Origin: Litorivivens lipolytica
Lineage (GTDB): Bacteria; Pseudomonadota; Gammaproteobacteria; Pseudomonadales; Spongiibacteraceae
NCBI RefSeq assembly: GCF_014191715.1
Contig: NZ_JACHWY010000001.1
Coordinates: 744,001-808,000, forward strand
Direction: 5' to 3'
DNA: 64,000 bases
The notes under the pieces were generated by a model. That model was given only the letters and a program-made list of their open reading frames with translations, searched no databases and was not told the origin of the DNA. This document shows, piece by piece, positions 8,249 to 17,879 of the stretch; the first letter of the stretch is position 1, and each line of letters starts with the position of its first letter. The position numbers and the translations under genes are program-made.

Positions 8249-9022
8249 ATGATTACTATAGAACCGATTTCAGCCTTCAGTGACAACTATATCTGGTGCC
8301 TGTCCGATTCTCAGGGGCAGGCTTGGGTAGTCGACCCTGGCGAAGCCGCCCCGGTAGAGCAGCACTTGCGTGCACGGGATCTGAGTTTGCAGGGGATACT
8401 CATTACCCATCACCACTTTGATCACGTTGGCGCCCTGCCCGAGCTGGTAAAAAGTCACAGTGATTTGCGCATCGTCGGCCCGGCAAGCTCTGCCCCGGAA
8501 ATCAACGAAGCTGTCAAAGACGGCGATCGCGTCGAACTGTTGGCACTCGAATTCGAGGTGCTAGCGGTGCCCGGCCACACTCTGGATCACATTGCCTTTT
8601 ACACGGCCCAGACCGACCAGCCAAGCCTGTTCTGCGGCGATACGCTGTTTGCCGGCGGCTGCGGCCGATTATTTGAAGGCACACCGGAGCAGATGCACCA
8701 CTCCCTCGGCCGACTGAAGGCCTTGCCGGGCGAAACGCGCGTGTATTGCGCCCACGAGTACACGCAAGCCAATCTGGCCTTTGCCCACGCCGTAGAGCCC
8801 CAGAATACCCAACTTGCCGAGCGCATACGCCAGGTCGAAGACCTGCGCAGTCAAAATCAGCCGACGGTTCCCTCAAGCCTCGCCGAGGAACGAGCAACCA
8901 ACCCCTTTCTGCGTGCCGATCAGGCCGCTGTACAAGTGTCCGCAAAGGAATATGCTAATATTCACATTGACAGGGAAGAAGACATATTTGCAGCGATAAG
9001 ACGCTGGAAGGATAACTTTTAG
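8249..9022 (+). CDS. gloB: Hydroxyacylglutathione hydrolase (glyoxalase II)
   Basis: A 257-residue metallo-beta-lactamase-fold enzyme that hydrolyses S-lactoylglutathione, the second step of methylglyoxal detoxification. The binuclear metal motif is THHHFDHVG (H54, H56, D58, H59), with further ligands in PGHTLDH, CGDTLF and the glutathione-side CAHEYT. The C-terminal glutathione-binding domain (ATNPFLR) is complete, which separates it from shorter relatives. The start is ATG. It is the first gene of a plus-strand run leading into mltD. Confidence 0.96.
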   Translation: MITIEPISAFSDNYIWCLSDSQGQAWVVDPGEAAPVEQHLRARDLSLQGILITHHHFDHVGALPELVKSHSDLRIVGPASSAPEINEAVKDGDRVELLALEFEVLAVPGHTLDHIAFYTAQTDQPSLFCGDTLFAGGCGRLFEGTPEQMHHSLGRLKALPGETRVYCAHEYTQANLAFAHAVEPQNTQLAERIRQVEDLRSQNQPTVPSSLAEERATNPFLRADQAAVQVSAKEYANIHIDREEDIFAAIRRWKDNF

Positions 9023-9094
9023 ACGATTGTTTTGCCTGGACTTTCAGCAGGCAAACCATTCAGTGACGCAGTATCAGCTGATGGTAAATTTTGT

Positions 9095-10714
9095 ATGAGA
9101 ATGTCGATTTCGAAGAATAAGTCAAAAGCCATTTTTCTTGTTCTTTCCCTGGTTATACTCGGCGCCTGTGCGCCGCAACCTCGTCAGGAAAGCAGTGCTA
9201 CCGAACCCAAGCTAAAAACCAGCTGCAAAAAAGGCTCGATCCGCCGCGGCGACTGCAAATTGCAGGGTCTTGCAGAGCAGACTCAAGAGGCCGACTCCGA
9301 CCTCTGGGAGCATATCACCAGCGGTTTCCAGCTGACTGACTACACGGACAACCCGCGGGTTCAGGAATATTTCGAATTCTATCGTGACCGCCCGGTATAC
9401 CTGCAGACAATTAGCGAGCGATCAAGCCGCTACATGCACTATATCGTTGAAGCCATCAACGAACGCAACATGCCCCTCGAATTTGCCCTGCTTCCGGCGA
9501 TCGAAAGCTCCTTTGACCCCTTCGCCTATTCCCATGGCCGGGCCGCCGGCTTGTGGCAGTTTGTGCCGGTAACCGCCCGGCATATGGGGTTGCCTCGAAC
9601 CTGGTGGTACGACGGTCGGCGCGATGTACTGGCGTCTACCGAGGCGGCTCTCGACTACCTGCTGGAATTGCATTCGCGCTTCGACGGCGACTGGCTATTG
9701 GCCATGGCAGCCTATAATTCAGGCGCCACCACCGTAAATCGCGCCATTCGCCGCAACCGCAAAGCCGGGCGGGATACCGATTTCTGGTCGCTCTCACTGC
9801 CCGAAGAAACAGAAGCCTATATTCCCAAGCTGTTGGCCCTCACCCAGCTGATTAAACGCTCAGAGGAAGAAGGCATTGCTATCGCCCCTATCCCGAATGA
9901 AGCGACCTTTGAAGTTATTGACACCGATGGCCAGATTGATCTGGCTCAGGCCGCCGAACTGGCGGGCATCAGTATTGATGAAATTTACCACTACAACCCC
10001 GGTTACAACCGTTGGGCCACAGACCCCAACGGCCCGCACCGCCTCGCCATACCGGTGCAAAGTGCCGAACAGTTTCGACAGGCACTGGCAGGCATTCCAC
10101 CCTCGCAGCGCCTGAACTGGCGTCGCTATCAGGTAGCTCCCGGTGATAGCCTCATCAAGATTGCCCGCCGCTTTAATACGGATATCGCCACAATAAAGGC
10201 AGCAAACGAACTGAAAAGCAACGCCATCCGTGCCGGTCAGACTCTGCTGCTACCGTCTGCGTCGATGGATGACAGTCACTATTCGCTGAGCGAAGGCCAG
10301 CGACTGGCCGCTGCCCAACAGAAGGGGCAAAGTACCGGCAAACAGGCTGTCTATCACCAGGTAAAATCGGGAGAATCTCTCTGGACCATTAGCCGTCGCT
10401 ATCGGGTTAATGTCAACGAGCTAGCGCGCTGGAATAACATGGTGCCAAAGGATCCGCTAAAGATTGGCCGCAAACTGGTTATCTGGCAGTCTGAGCCTAT
10501 CAGCGTCGCTTCCGGTGATCGCGGCAGCCGCAGTGTTATACGCTGGGTGTCTTACACCGTGCGCCGGGGTGATTCACTGGCGAGAATCGCAGACCGCTTC
10601 AGTGTTAACGTCAATGAAATTGCGCAGTGGAATAACATCGACACCAGCAAATACCTAAAGCCGGGGCAGGTGCTCAGCCTCTACGTAGACGTTACCCAGC
10701 TGTCCGGTCGCTAA
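9095..10714 (+). CDS. mltD: Membrane-bound lytic murein transglycosylase D (lipoprotein)
   Basis: An outer-membrane lipoprotein that cleaves glycan strands of peptidoglycan. The 539-residue reading from the ATG at 9095 gives a lipoprotein signal with lipobox ILGAC and lipidated C25; a TTG 63 bases upstream is less likely. The SLT catalytic domain spans roughly residues 100-250, with catalytic E137 in LLPAIESSFDP followed by GLWQFVP and AMAAYNSG. Three LysM repeats follow (about 343-388, 420-465 and 485-530), which bind N-acetylglucosamine. It lies between gloB and the yej operon, as I recall in pseudomonads. Confidence 0.94.
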   Translation: MRMSISKNKSKAIFLVLSLVILGACAPQPRQESSATEPKLKTSCKKGSIRRGDCKLQGLAEQTQEADSDLWEHITSGFQLTDYTDNPRVQEYFEFYRDRPVYLQTISERSSRYMHYIVEAINERNMPLEFALLPAIESSFDPFAYSHGRAAGLWQFVPVTARHMGLPRTWWYDGRRDVLASTEAALDYLLELHSRFDGDWLLAMAAYNSGATTVNRAIRRNRKAGRDTDFWSLSLPEETEAYIPKLLALTQLIKRSEEEGIAIAPIPNEATFEVIDTDGQIDLAQAAELAGISIDEIYHYNPGYNRWATDPNGPHRLAIPVQSAEQFRQALAGIPPSQRLNWRRYQVAPGDSLIKIARRFNTDIATIKAANELKSNAIRAGQTLLLPSASMDDSHYSLSEGQRLAAAQQKGQSTGKQAVYHQVKSGESLWTISRRYRVNVNELARWNNMVPKDPLKIGRKLVIWQSEPISVASGDRGSRSVIRWVSYTVRRGDSLARIADRFSVNVNEIAQWNNIDTSKYLKPGQVLSLYVDVTQLSGR

Positions 10715-10738
10715 AACTCAAACACCTGAAAGGACTCT

Positions 10739-11767
10739 ATGAGCGCCTATTTCATACGACGCTTTCTGCTGATTGTTCCTACATTTATCGGCATCACCCT
10801 CCTCGTCTTTGCGGTCACCCGGGTTGTGCCGGGCGGCCCGATAGAACGAATGATGACGGCGGCCATGATCAGCGGAGAGCAAGCCGGCGCCAGACGCGAC
10901 ACCCAAAGCGGCAACACCCTGTCGGAAGAACAGATTCAGCAACTGGAAGCTTACTACGGTTTCGACAAACCGATTCTGCAGAGTTACGCGGACTGGTTGG
11001 GAAAAGTACTGCAGTTTGACCTCGGTGAATCCAGCCGCTATCACGACCCGGTGTGGCATATCATCAAAGAGCGCTTTCCCGTATCCATATTTTACGGGCT
11101 GACCACGCTGATTATTACCTATCTGGTCTGTATTCCCCTGGGGGTCAGCAAGGCTCTGCATCACAACAGCTGGTTCGACAACGCATCGTCAGCTGTTATC
11201 TTTCTCGGCTACGCACTGCCCAGTTATGTAGTCGGCATCGCCCTGGTTTCGCTGTTTGCGGCGCATTGGGACGTATTCCCTCTGGGCGGTTTTGTCAGCG
11301 ACGACTATGACGAACTGAACACCTGGAATAAGTTCAAGGATATTCTGTATCACGGCACACTGCCTTTGATCGCCTATATGGCGGGCAGTTTTGCGGTTAC
11401 GACGTTCATGATGAAAAACGCACTGATGGACAATCAGGCCGCTGACTATATGCGCACCGCAGCGGCCAAGGGACTTACCCGCTCGAAAGCCGTCTGGCGC
11501 CACGCCTTTCGCAACAGCCTGATTCCGATTGCCACCTCCTTTGGCGGCAATATCGCCTTTTTTATGAGCGGTTCGTTTTTGATCGAAACCATCTTCAATA
11601 TCGATGGCATAGGACTGCTCGGTTACGAGGCTATTCTGGAGCGCGACTATCCCGTCGTGCTCGGTATTCTTGTTATCACTTCCTTGCTGTTTCTGATCGG
11701 CAATATCATTTCCGATTTTCTGGTCGCGCTCGTTGATCCACGCATCCGCTTCGGGGAGGCTCGCTGA
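10739..11767 (+). CDS. yejB: Peptide/microcin C-type ABC transporter permease YejB
   Basis: A 342-residue DppB/OppB-type inner-membrane permease. The N-terminus MSAYFIRRFLLIVPTFIGITLL is the typical first helix with its signature, followed by the periplasmic segment (VVPGGPIERMM), and the cytoplasmic EAA loop (RTAAAKGLTRSKAVWRHAFRNS) that contacts the ATPase. The periplasmic insert is longer than in DppB, as in YejB. The start is ATG with AAAGGA four bases upstream. Its stop overlaps the yejE start by one base. YejABEF in E. coli imports oligopeptides and microcin C. Confidence 0.92.
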   Translation: MSAYFIRRFLLIVPTFIGITLLVFAVTRVVPGGPIERMMTAAMISGEQAGARRDTQSGNTLSEEQIQQLEAYYGFDKPILQSYADWLGKVLQFDLGESSRYHDPVWHIIKERFPVSIFYGLTTLIITYLVCIPLGVSKALHHNSWFDNASSAVIFLGYALPSYVVGIALVSLFAAHWDVFPLGGFVSDDYDELNTWNKFKDILYHGTLPLIAYMAGSFAVTTFMMKNALMDNQAADYMRTAAAKGLTRSKAVWRHAFRNSLIPIATSFGGNIAFFMSGSFLIETIFNIDGIGLLGYEAILERDYPVVLGILVITSLLFLIGNIISDFLVALVDPRIRFGEAR

Positions 11768-12810
11768 TGCTGCGACTCAATCCCGTAGCGCGCAAACGCC
11801 TGGAACGTTTCAAGGCCATACGTCGGGGTTATTACTCGGCCATTATTCTGGCCGTATTGTTTGTACTCAGCCTAGGTGCAGAATTAATCGCCAGCCAACG
11901 CGCCCTGCTGGTGGTTTATGAAGGCGAGTGGTACTTCCCCACCTACGGCGACATTATTCCCGGCGAGACCTTTGGCTTCGACTACCGCTACGAAACGGAT
12001 TACAAAGCCCTCAAAACCCGTCTTGAAGCCAATGGTGAGGGGCTGGTGATCATGCCGCCCGTGCCCTACGGCCCTCTGGAAACTGATCTGGCGGTGGGTG
12101 ATTTCCCACCGCATGCGCCTTCGCTGGAGACCAAACACTATCTCGGGACAGACACCAGCGGTCGCGATGTACTGGCGCGCATTATCTACGGCTTTCGCAT
12201 CGCCCTGCTGTTTTCCCTCCTGCTGCTTGTTTTCAATTATCTGATCGGCGTCAGCATCGGTTGCCTGATGGGTTTTTGGGGGGGCAGCTTCGATCTGATT
12301 TTTCAGCGCATCATTGAGATCTGGTCAAACGTGCCCTTTCTCTACGTGATCATGATCGTGGCGTCGATCGTGCAACCGGGCTTCTGGACACTGGTGGCGA
12401 TCATGGTGTTTTTCGGCTGGACCGGCATCACCTGGTATATGCGCACCGCCACCTACAAAGAAGCGGCACGGGACTATGTTATGGCCGCGCGTGCGATCGG
12501 CGCGTCTAACAGCCGGATTGTGTTCCGCCATATACTGCCTAACAGTGTTTCCACACTGATTACCTTTGTGCCCTTCTCCGTCGCCGGCGGCATCACCTCA
12601 CTGACTGCGCTCGACTATCTGGGCTTTGGTTTGCCACCACCCACACCCAGCTGGGGAGAACTCCTTAAACAGGGCACGGAAAACCTCGATTCCCTGTGGA
12701 TGGTCATGTCCGTGGTGGTAGCCATGACGCTGGTGCTAATGCTGGTGACCTACATTGGCGAAGCCATTCGTGAAGCCTTTGATCCACGAAAGTTCAGTTA
12801 TTATGAGTAA
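11767..12810 (+). CDS. yejE: Peptide/microcin C-type ABC transporter permease YejE
   Basis: The second permease subunit, 347 residues. The N-terminal helix is preceded by a conserved basic segment (NPVARKRLERFKAIRRGYYS). A long periplasmic loop includes YPTYGDIIPG-type sequence and HYLGTDTSGRDVLARI, the family signature. The EAA loop is RAIGASNSRIVFRHILPNS and the protein ends FDPRKFSYYE, as in YejE. It is translationally coupled on both sides: one base shared with yejB and eight bases with yejA. Confidence 0.92.
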   Translation: MLRLNPVARKRLERFKAIRRGYYSAIILAVLFVLSLGAELIASQRALLVVYEGEWYFPTYGDIIPGETFGFDYRYETDYKALKTRLEANGEGLVIMPPVPYGPLETDLAVGDFPPHAPSLETKHYLGTDTSGRDVLARIIYGFRIALLFSLLLLVFNYLIGVSIGCLMGFWGGSFDLIFQRIIEIWSNVPFLYVIMIVASIVQPGFWTLVAIMVFFGWTGITWYMRTATYKEAARDYVMAARAIGASNSRIVFRHILPNSVSTLITFVPFSVAGGITSLTALDYLGFGLPPPTPSWGELLKQGTENLDSLWMVMSVVVAMTLVLMLVTYIGEAIREAFDPRKFSYYE

Positions 12811-14611
12811 GCTTTTGTCATTCATCACTTCGCTGGTCTTGGCCTTGCTGCTACAGCCGATTATGGCGCTCGCAGAAAATTCGACCCCGAATTTGCCAAC
12901 GAACCTCAAGTGGCAAACCAATCTCGATGATCCGATCTTCGCCTCGCCGGAAGCGGTGCGCGGCGGTCGCTTTCGCAGTTTTATCACCACCTTCCCGCTG
13001 ACCTTGCGACTGGTGGGCCCGGATGCGAATGGCAGTTTCGCGTATTTTCTCCGGGCCAACGCGCTGGGTCTGGTGGATTTTCACCCGAATACCCTGAACC
13101 CCATCCCCATGCTCGCCACGCACTGGGCCTTTGCTGAGGATGGCAAAACGGTGTATTACCGGCTTGATCCGCGCGCCCGCTGGTCTGACGGTGAACCGGT
13201 AACTGCCGACGATTACCTCTACACACTCGAGTTTATGCGCTCCGAACATATCGTCGCGCCCTGGTACAACAATCACTACAGCAATGTGATCGTCGACGTA
13301 AGAAAATTCGACGACCACACCATTTCTATCACGGGTGCGGTTCCCAAACCCCGTGAAGAGCTGCTCTACGAATACGGTCTGCGCCCTACCCCGGAACATT
13401 TTCATCAACTCGATGAAAACTGGGTGCGCAACTACAACTGGAAGATCGAACCCAATACCGGCCCCTACCAGATCAGCAAGATACGCAAGGGAAAGTACGT
13501 TGAGTTCGAGCGCAAAGCCGACTGGTGGGGCGATAGCAATCGCTACTTGAAACACCGCTTTAATCCGGACCACGTGCGGGTGAAGGTTATCCGCGATATC
13601 AACATGGCCTACCAGTATTTCGCCAAAGGTGAACTGGATACTTTCCCGCTGAATTCACCACGCTTTTGGCACAAAAAAGCCCAGGGCGATATTTATGAAG
13701 ACGGTCTGGTCGGCAAAATCAAATTTTATAACGACGTACCTCAGCCTTCCTCCGGCATGTACCTGAATGAAGACGACCCCATTCTGGGTGACATCAAGGT
13801 GCGCTACGCCATCGCCCATGCCACCAACGTGCAGAAGGTTATCGATACCGTGCTGCGCGGTGATTACGAGCGCCTCAACTCGCAATACGAAGGTTACGGC
13901 GACTATACCCACCCCGGTATTCGTGCCAGAGAATTTGATCTCGTCAAAGCCAATCAACTGTTGGATGAGGCGGGCTGGCAGGAACGCAATGGCCAGGGTA
14001 TTCGCATGAAAAACGGTCAGCAGCTGAGTCTGCGCATAACCTATTTCAGCAGTAATCACAGTGATCGACTGGTGATTATTCAACGCGAAGCACTCAAGGC
14101 CGGAATCGACTTCCAGCTGCAGTTGCTGGACGCATCAACCGGTTTCAAACAGGTACTGGAGAAGAAACACCAGATCGCCTGGATGGGCTGGTCCGGAGGT
14201 GGCCTCTCTCCGGTGTTTTGGGAGTTCTATCATTCCGATAATGCCCACAAGCCGCAGAATAACAACATCACCAACACCAATAACCCGGAAATCGACCGCT
14301 ACATTGGCGAGTACCGCAAAGCCACGGAAAAAGCCGAACGGGTGCGCCTTGCCCACAAACTGCAGGAACTGGTTCATGTCCAAGGGTCTTTTATCCCGAC
14401 CTTTAAAGTGCCTTACACCCGCGAGGGCTACTGGCGCTGGCTGAAGCTTCCCCCGGGCCATGCCACGCGCACCAGCGACTCGGTATTTTCCGTTATGGGG
14501 AGCACCGGCGGACTGTTCTGGATTGATACAGAAACCCGGCAACGCATTGAAGACGGCGACATTGAGCGCGCCAAACCCAGCCTGATCATTGACGAGACCT
14601 GGCGCAAATGA
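12803..14611 (+). CDS. yejA: Periplasmic extracellular solute-binding protein YejA
   Basis: A 602-residue family-5 solute-binding protein that delivers oligopeptide-type ligands to the YejBE channel. The ATG at 12803 gives a signal peptide (MSKLLSFITSLVLALLLQ, cut after about ALA); this start overlaps the yejE stop by eight bases, so the longer reading inside yejE is not needed. Family features include WSDGEPVTADDYLYTLEF and GPYQISKIRKGKYVEFER. It ends in an ATGA overlap with the first ATPase gene. Binding specificity cannot be read from sequence. Confidence 0.92.
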   Translation: MSKLLSFITSLVLALLLQPIMALAENSTPNLPTNLKWQTNLDDPIFASPEAVRGGRFRSFITTFPLTLRLVGPDANGSFAYFLRANALGLVDFHPNTLNPIPMLATHWAFAEDGKTVYYRLDPRARWSDGEPVTADDYLYTLEFMRSEHIVAPWYNNHYSNVIVDVRKFDDHTISITGAVPKPREELLYEYGLRPTPEHFHQLDENWVRNYNWKIEPNTGPYQISKIRKGKYVEFERKADWWGDSNRYLKHRFNPDHVRVKVIRDINMAYQYFAKGELDTFPLNSPRFWHKKAQGDIYEDGLVGKIKFYNDVPQPSSGMYLNEDDPILGDIKVRYAIAHATNVQKVIDTVLRGDYERLNSQYEGYGDYTHPGIRAREFDLVKANQLLDEAGWQERNGQGIRMKNGQQLSLRITYFSSNHSDRLVIIQREALKAGIDFQLQLLDASTGFKQVLEKKHQIAWMGWSGGGLSPVFWEFYHSDNAHKPQNNNITNTNNPEIDRYIGEYRKATEKAERVRLAHKLQELVHVQGSFIPTFKVPYTREGYWRWLKLPPGHATRTSDSVFSVMGSTGGLFWIDTETRQRIEDGDIERAKPSLIIDETWRK

Positions 14612-15609
14612 GTTTTTTACTGGACGTCCGCAATCTGCGCACTCGCATCCGCGGCGAACACGCTACCCATACGGTGGTTGACGGCGTCAGCCTGCAACTG
14701 CGTCCCGGTGAGACCCTCGGTCTAGTGGGTGAATCCGGAAGTGGCAAAAGTCTGACCGCCCTATCCCTTACCGGCCTGCTGCCAAAGCCTGATGTGTTTG
14801 TCGACGGTGGTGCGATGATTTTTCAGGATCAGGATCTTCGCGCCCTGAGCCCCAACCAATTTGCAAAACTGCGCGGCGACCGTATCAGCATGATCTTTCA
14901 GGATCCAATGACCGCACTGAATCCGGTGCACCGCATCGGCGATCAAATTGCCGAGGTTTTGACAGTTCATGGACGCGCGCGCAAGCCCGCGCAACAAAAG
15001 CAGCGCGTCATCGAACTGCTTAACAGCGTCGGCATACCGCAGCCGGAATCGCGCTTCGACAGTTACCCGCACGAACTGTCCGGCGGTCAACGGCAACGGG
15101 TTATGATCGCCATGGCGCTGGCCTGTGAACCCGCACTACTGATCGCAGATGAGCCAACCACGGCGCTGGACGTCACGGTACAGGCTCAGATTCTTCACTT
15201 GATCAAATGCCTGCAGCGCGAACACAACACCGCCCTGCTGTTCATCACCCACGATCTGGCGCTGGTTTCTCAAATCAGTGATCGCATTGCTGTTATGTAT
15301 GCGGGCCAAATTGTGGAAACCGCAGCCAGCAGCACCCTGTTTGCAGAGCCGCGCCACCCTTATACGCGCGCACTTTTAGCCTCAACACCAAGCGCAGCCA
15401 ACGGGCATAAACAGCGATTACCCGCCATTCCCGGAACCGTGGCCAAACCCGAGCAGTACGGCGAATACTGTCGCTTTCGTAACCGTTGTCAGCATGCAAA
15501 CGAACACTGTCGTACTGAAGCTGTTGTTATGGACGAGAGCGACAGCGCGCACCCGGTTCGCTGTCTGCGCTGGCGGGAACTGGCACAGGAGCTAGCCCAT
15601 GTCGACTGA
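14608..15609 (+). CDS. Oligopeptide-type ABC transporter ATP-binding protein (DppD-like, YejF N-half)
   Basis: A 333-residue ATPase subunit of the Yej importer. Walker A is GESGSGKS, the signature LSGGQRQR, Walker B LLIADEPTTALD, and the switch His lies in ITHDLALV. The C-terminal extension has the oligopeptide-ATPase cysteine cluster (CRFRNRC, then HCRTE and CLRW). In E. coli both ATPase halves are fused in one 529-residue YejF; here they are separate genes. The ATG shares ATGA with the yejA stop, and the gene end overlaps the second ATPase by 11 bases. Confidence 0.92.
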   Translation: MSFLLDVRNLRTRIRGEHATHTVVDGVSLQLRPGETLGLVGESGSGKSLTALSLTGLLPKPDVFVDGGAMIFQDQDLRALSPNQFAKLRGDRISMIFQDPMTALNPVHRIGDQIAEVLTVHGRARKPAQQKQRVIELLNSVGIPQPESRFDSYPHELSGGQRQRVMIAMALACEPALLIADEPTTALDVTVQAQILHLIKCLQREHNTALLFITHDLALVSQISDRIAVMYAGQIVETAASSTLFAEPRHPYTRALLASTPSAANGHKQRLPAIPGTVAKPEQYGEYCRFRNRCQHANEHCRTEAVVMDESDSAHPVRCLRWRELAQELAHVD

Positions 15610-16600
15610 CACGCTGCTGCGAACCGCATCCCTCAGCCTGCACTTCTATCAGCGCTACGGTGTATTAAAACAACACAAAAACACGATCAAAGCCGTCGAC
15701 GGAGTCAGCCTTGATATTCTGCCCGGCGAGACATTGGGTCTGGTCGGCGAATCCGGCTGCGGCAAAAGCAGTCTCGGCAAGGCCCTGCTCAACCTCCACG
15801 CGCCAACCGGTGGCGAGGTCTACTTTAAAGAGCATTGCCTCACAGGGCTGAATCAGAAACAGTGGCGCAATCTGCGACCGCAGATGCAAATGGTGTTTCA
15901 GGATCCGTTTGAATCGCTAAACCCTCGCCATACGGTTTCTCACATCCTCGAAGAACCGCTGATCGTGCACCAACGCGGCAATCAGGCTGAACGCCATCGC
16001 CGGGTAGAAGAATTGCTGGAGGTTGTCGGGCTCGGCAACGATGCGCTTAACAAATACCCCCACGAATTTTCGGGCGGCCAGCGTCAACGCATCGGTATCG
16101 CACGAGCCATTGCGCTGGAGCCGGAGCTGCTGATTTGTGACGAAGCGGTATCAGCACTCGATGTCTCCGTGCAGGCGCAGATTCTGAATCTCCTGCTCGA
16201 CATTCAACAGAAAATGCACCTGGCCATGCTGTTCATTTCTCACGATCTATCGGTGGTACAACATATCTCGGATCGGATCGCGGTGATGTACAAGGGCAAA
16301 TTGGTCGAGATTGGCGAGGCGCAGCGGGTCTGTGAATCACCAGCCCACCCCTACACACGCGCCCTGCTCAATGCCGTACCGGGATTCGGTAAAGACTGGC
16401 GCAAGGTGGAGATGGTACAGGGCGAAATCAGCACACGGGAGGCAGAAGCCGGTTGTGCCTTTGCGCCGCGCTGCCCGCATGCGCAAGCCCGCTGTCTGCA
16501 GGACGAGCCGGTCTTGCCTGAGACCAATGAAACGCACCGGCCTCGCGCTGCATGCCACTTTCCGCTGCCTCATTCTCAAGCAGGGATGGTCGATAGCTGA
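15599..16600 (+). CDS. Oligopeptide-type ABC transporter ATP-binding protein (DppF-like, YejF C-half)
   Basis: The second ATPase of the importer, also 333 residues. Walker A is GESGCGKS, the signature FSGGQRQR, Walker [13 protein letters not shown]. The DppF-type C-terminal cysteines appear as [14 protein letters not shown]. Note the Asp-Glu-Ala in Walker B where most family members have Asp-Glu-Pro; this Ala is common in DppF/OppF-type subunits. It is the last gene of the five-gene operon, which ends 78 bp before an AraC-type regulator gene on the same strand. Confidence 0.92.
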   Translation: MSTDTLLRTASLSLHFYQRYGVLKQHKNTIKAVDGVSLDILPGETLGLVGESGCGKSSLGKALLNLHAPTGGEVYFKEHCLTGLNQKQWRNLRPQMQMVFQDPFESLNPRHTVSHILEEPLIVHQRGNQAERHRRVEELLEVVGLGNDALNKYPHEFSGGQRQRIGIARAIALEPELLICDEAVSALDVSVQAQILNLLLDIQQKMHLAMLFISHDLSVVQHISDRIAVMYKGKLVEIGEAQRVCESPAHPYTRALLNAVPGFGKDWRKVEMVQGEISTREAEAGCAFAPRCPHAQARCLQDEPVLPETNETHRPRAACHFPLPHSQAGMVDS

Positions 16601-16678
16601 CCGATAATGCTATTATTTTGCCGCTTTTTGCACAGTTTGCCCGCCATATATCTACGACGGCGGCTTACATCACCATGA

Positions 16679-17806
16679 ATGCAACACTCAACGACTGGCC
16701 CTGATATGCGCCCAAAATCTGCACACCGCAACGACTACGTGCCGCTGAAATATGCCCGCACGATGCTGAGCGTTGCCGAGGCGCAGGGCTACGACCCCAA
16801 AACCCTGATCAAATCACTGAATTTACCGCAGGACCCCTTCGACCCGAACGCCGACCCGGAAACGCCCATCGACGCACACTACTACACCCTGATTTACGGG
16901 CGAGTGATGTGGTTATTGCAGGACGAATCCTTTGGTCTGAACCTGCAGCAACCGACGCCGACCGGCACCTTCCGTATGATGTGTATGTGCATTATCCACT
17001 GCACTACGCTGGAGAATGCATTGCGCCGAGCGGCAGAGTTTATGGGTTTCTGTCGCAGCATTACCGGGTTGTCACCCGTCAGCACCAAGCCGATCAAACG
17101 CACGGGCAATGGCCGCGCAACCTATACGTTTAACACCACCTACCTTCTGGAAGATCACCCGAGCCTAGACACCGACACCGTCGTGCACTGCATGGCAATC
17201 TGGCGTCGCTTCTGTTCCTGGCTGATCGGTCGCCATATCCAGCTTCACGAAGTGCGCCTGAAAGGCTCCGAGCCCGAGGACCCAAGTTACTACGAGCATA
17301 TTCTCGGCTGCGAGGTGTATTACGACCAGCTCGAAAATGCCTTTGTACTGCCAGAGCACTATCTCGATTGCCCACTGGTGCATACCGAAGACTCCCTGCG
17401 CGCATTCCTGCGCAATGCACCCTACTACCTGATGGTGTCGACCGACGACGAAGACACGTCTCTGCTAGCGCAGATGAAACGTATCGTCGGCAATGATCTC
17501 AGCCGCGATTTCCCGAGCGTTGTGGCCATGGCCGAGCAGCTCAACATGTCTGTTAGAACGCTGCGTCGCCGCCTGAAAGACTACGACACAACCTATCAGG
17601 AATTTAAGGACAACCTCCGCAAGGAACACGCCATCCGATGGCTCAATCAGCCCGAGCTGAAGATTAATGCGGTTTCTGCCCTGTTGGGTTTCGATGAGCC
17701 CAGCGCATTCCATCGCTCCTTCAAGAAATGGACGGGTATGACACCCGGGGAATACCGCGCCAGCCGCAAAAAGCAGGGTAAAAGCGCCGCTCCGGAAGAG
17801 AGCTGA
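16679..17806 (+). CDS. AraC family transcriptional regulator (paralogue A)
   Basis: A 375-residue regulator. Residues about 20-230 form the ligand-binding domain of the Arabinose_bd/OruR type, with the family stretch GTFRMMCMCIIHCTTLENA. Residues about 265-365 carry two helix-turn-helix units: VAMAEQLNMSVRTLRRRLKD, then INAVSALLGFDEPSAFHRSF and the end motif WTGMTPGEYR. The ATG at 16679 or another nine codons later could be the start; neither has a strong ribosome binding site. It follows the yej operon but may be independent. A clear paralogue is at 54437-55507. Target genes and effector are unknown; this subfamily often responds to small lipophilic or amino-acid-like ligands. Confidence 0.87.
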   Translation: MQHSTTGPDMRPKSAHRNDYVPLKYARTMLSVAEAQGYDPKTLIKSLNLPQDPFDPNADPETPIDAHYYTLIYGRVMWLLQDESFGLNLQQPTPTGTFRMMCMCIIHCTTLENALRRAAEFMGFCRSITGLSPVSTKPIKRTGNGRATYTFNTTYLLEDHPSLDTDTVVHCMAIWRRFCSWLIGRHIQLHEVRLKGSEPEDPSYYEHILGCEVYYDQLENAFVLPEHYLDCPLVHTEDSLRAFLRNAPYYLMVSTDDEDTSLLAQMKRIVGNDLSRDFPSVVAMAEQLNMSVRTLRRRLKDYDTTYQEFKDNLRKEHAIRWLNQPELKINAVSALLGFDEPSAFHRSFKKWTGMTPGEYRASRKKQGKSAAPEES

Positions 17807-17879
17807 ACAAGCCCCTCCGTTCGGGTGATGCAGCGCTTGCCGCTGCCGCCTACTCTGTGCCCTGTAGTCAGGAGTATCT

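Noticed and set aside
9081-9098. A five-codon leader frame whose stop overlaps the mltD ATG
   Set aside because: No ribosome site precedes it and such overlaps occur by chance.
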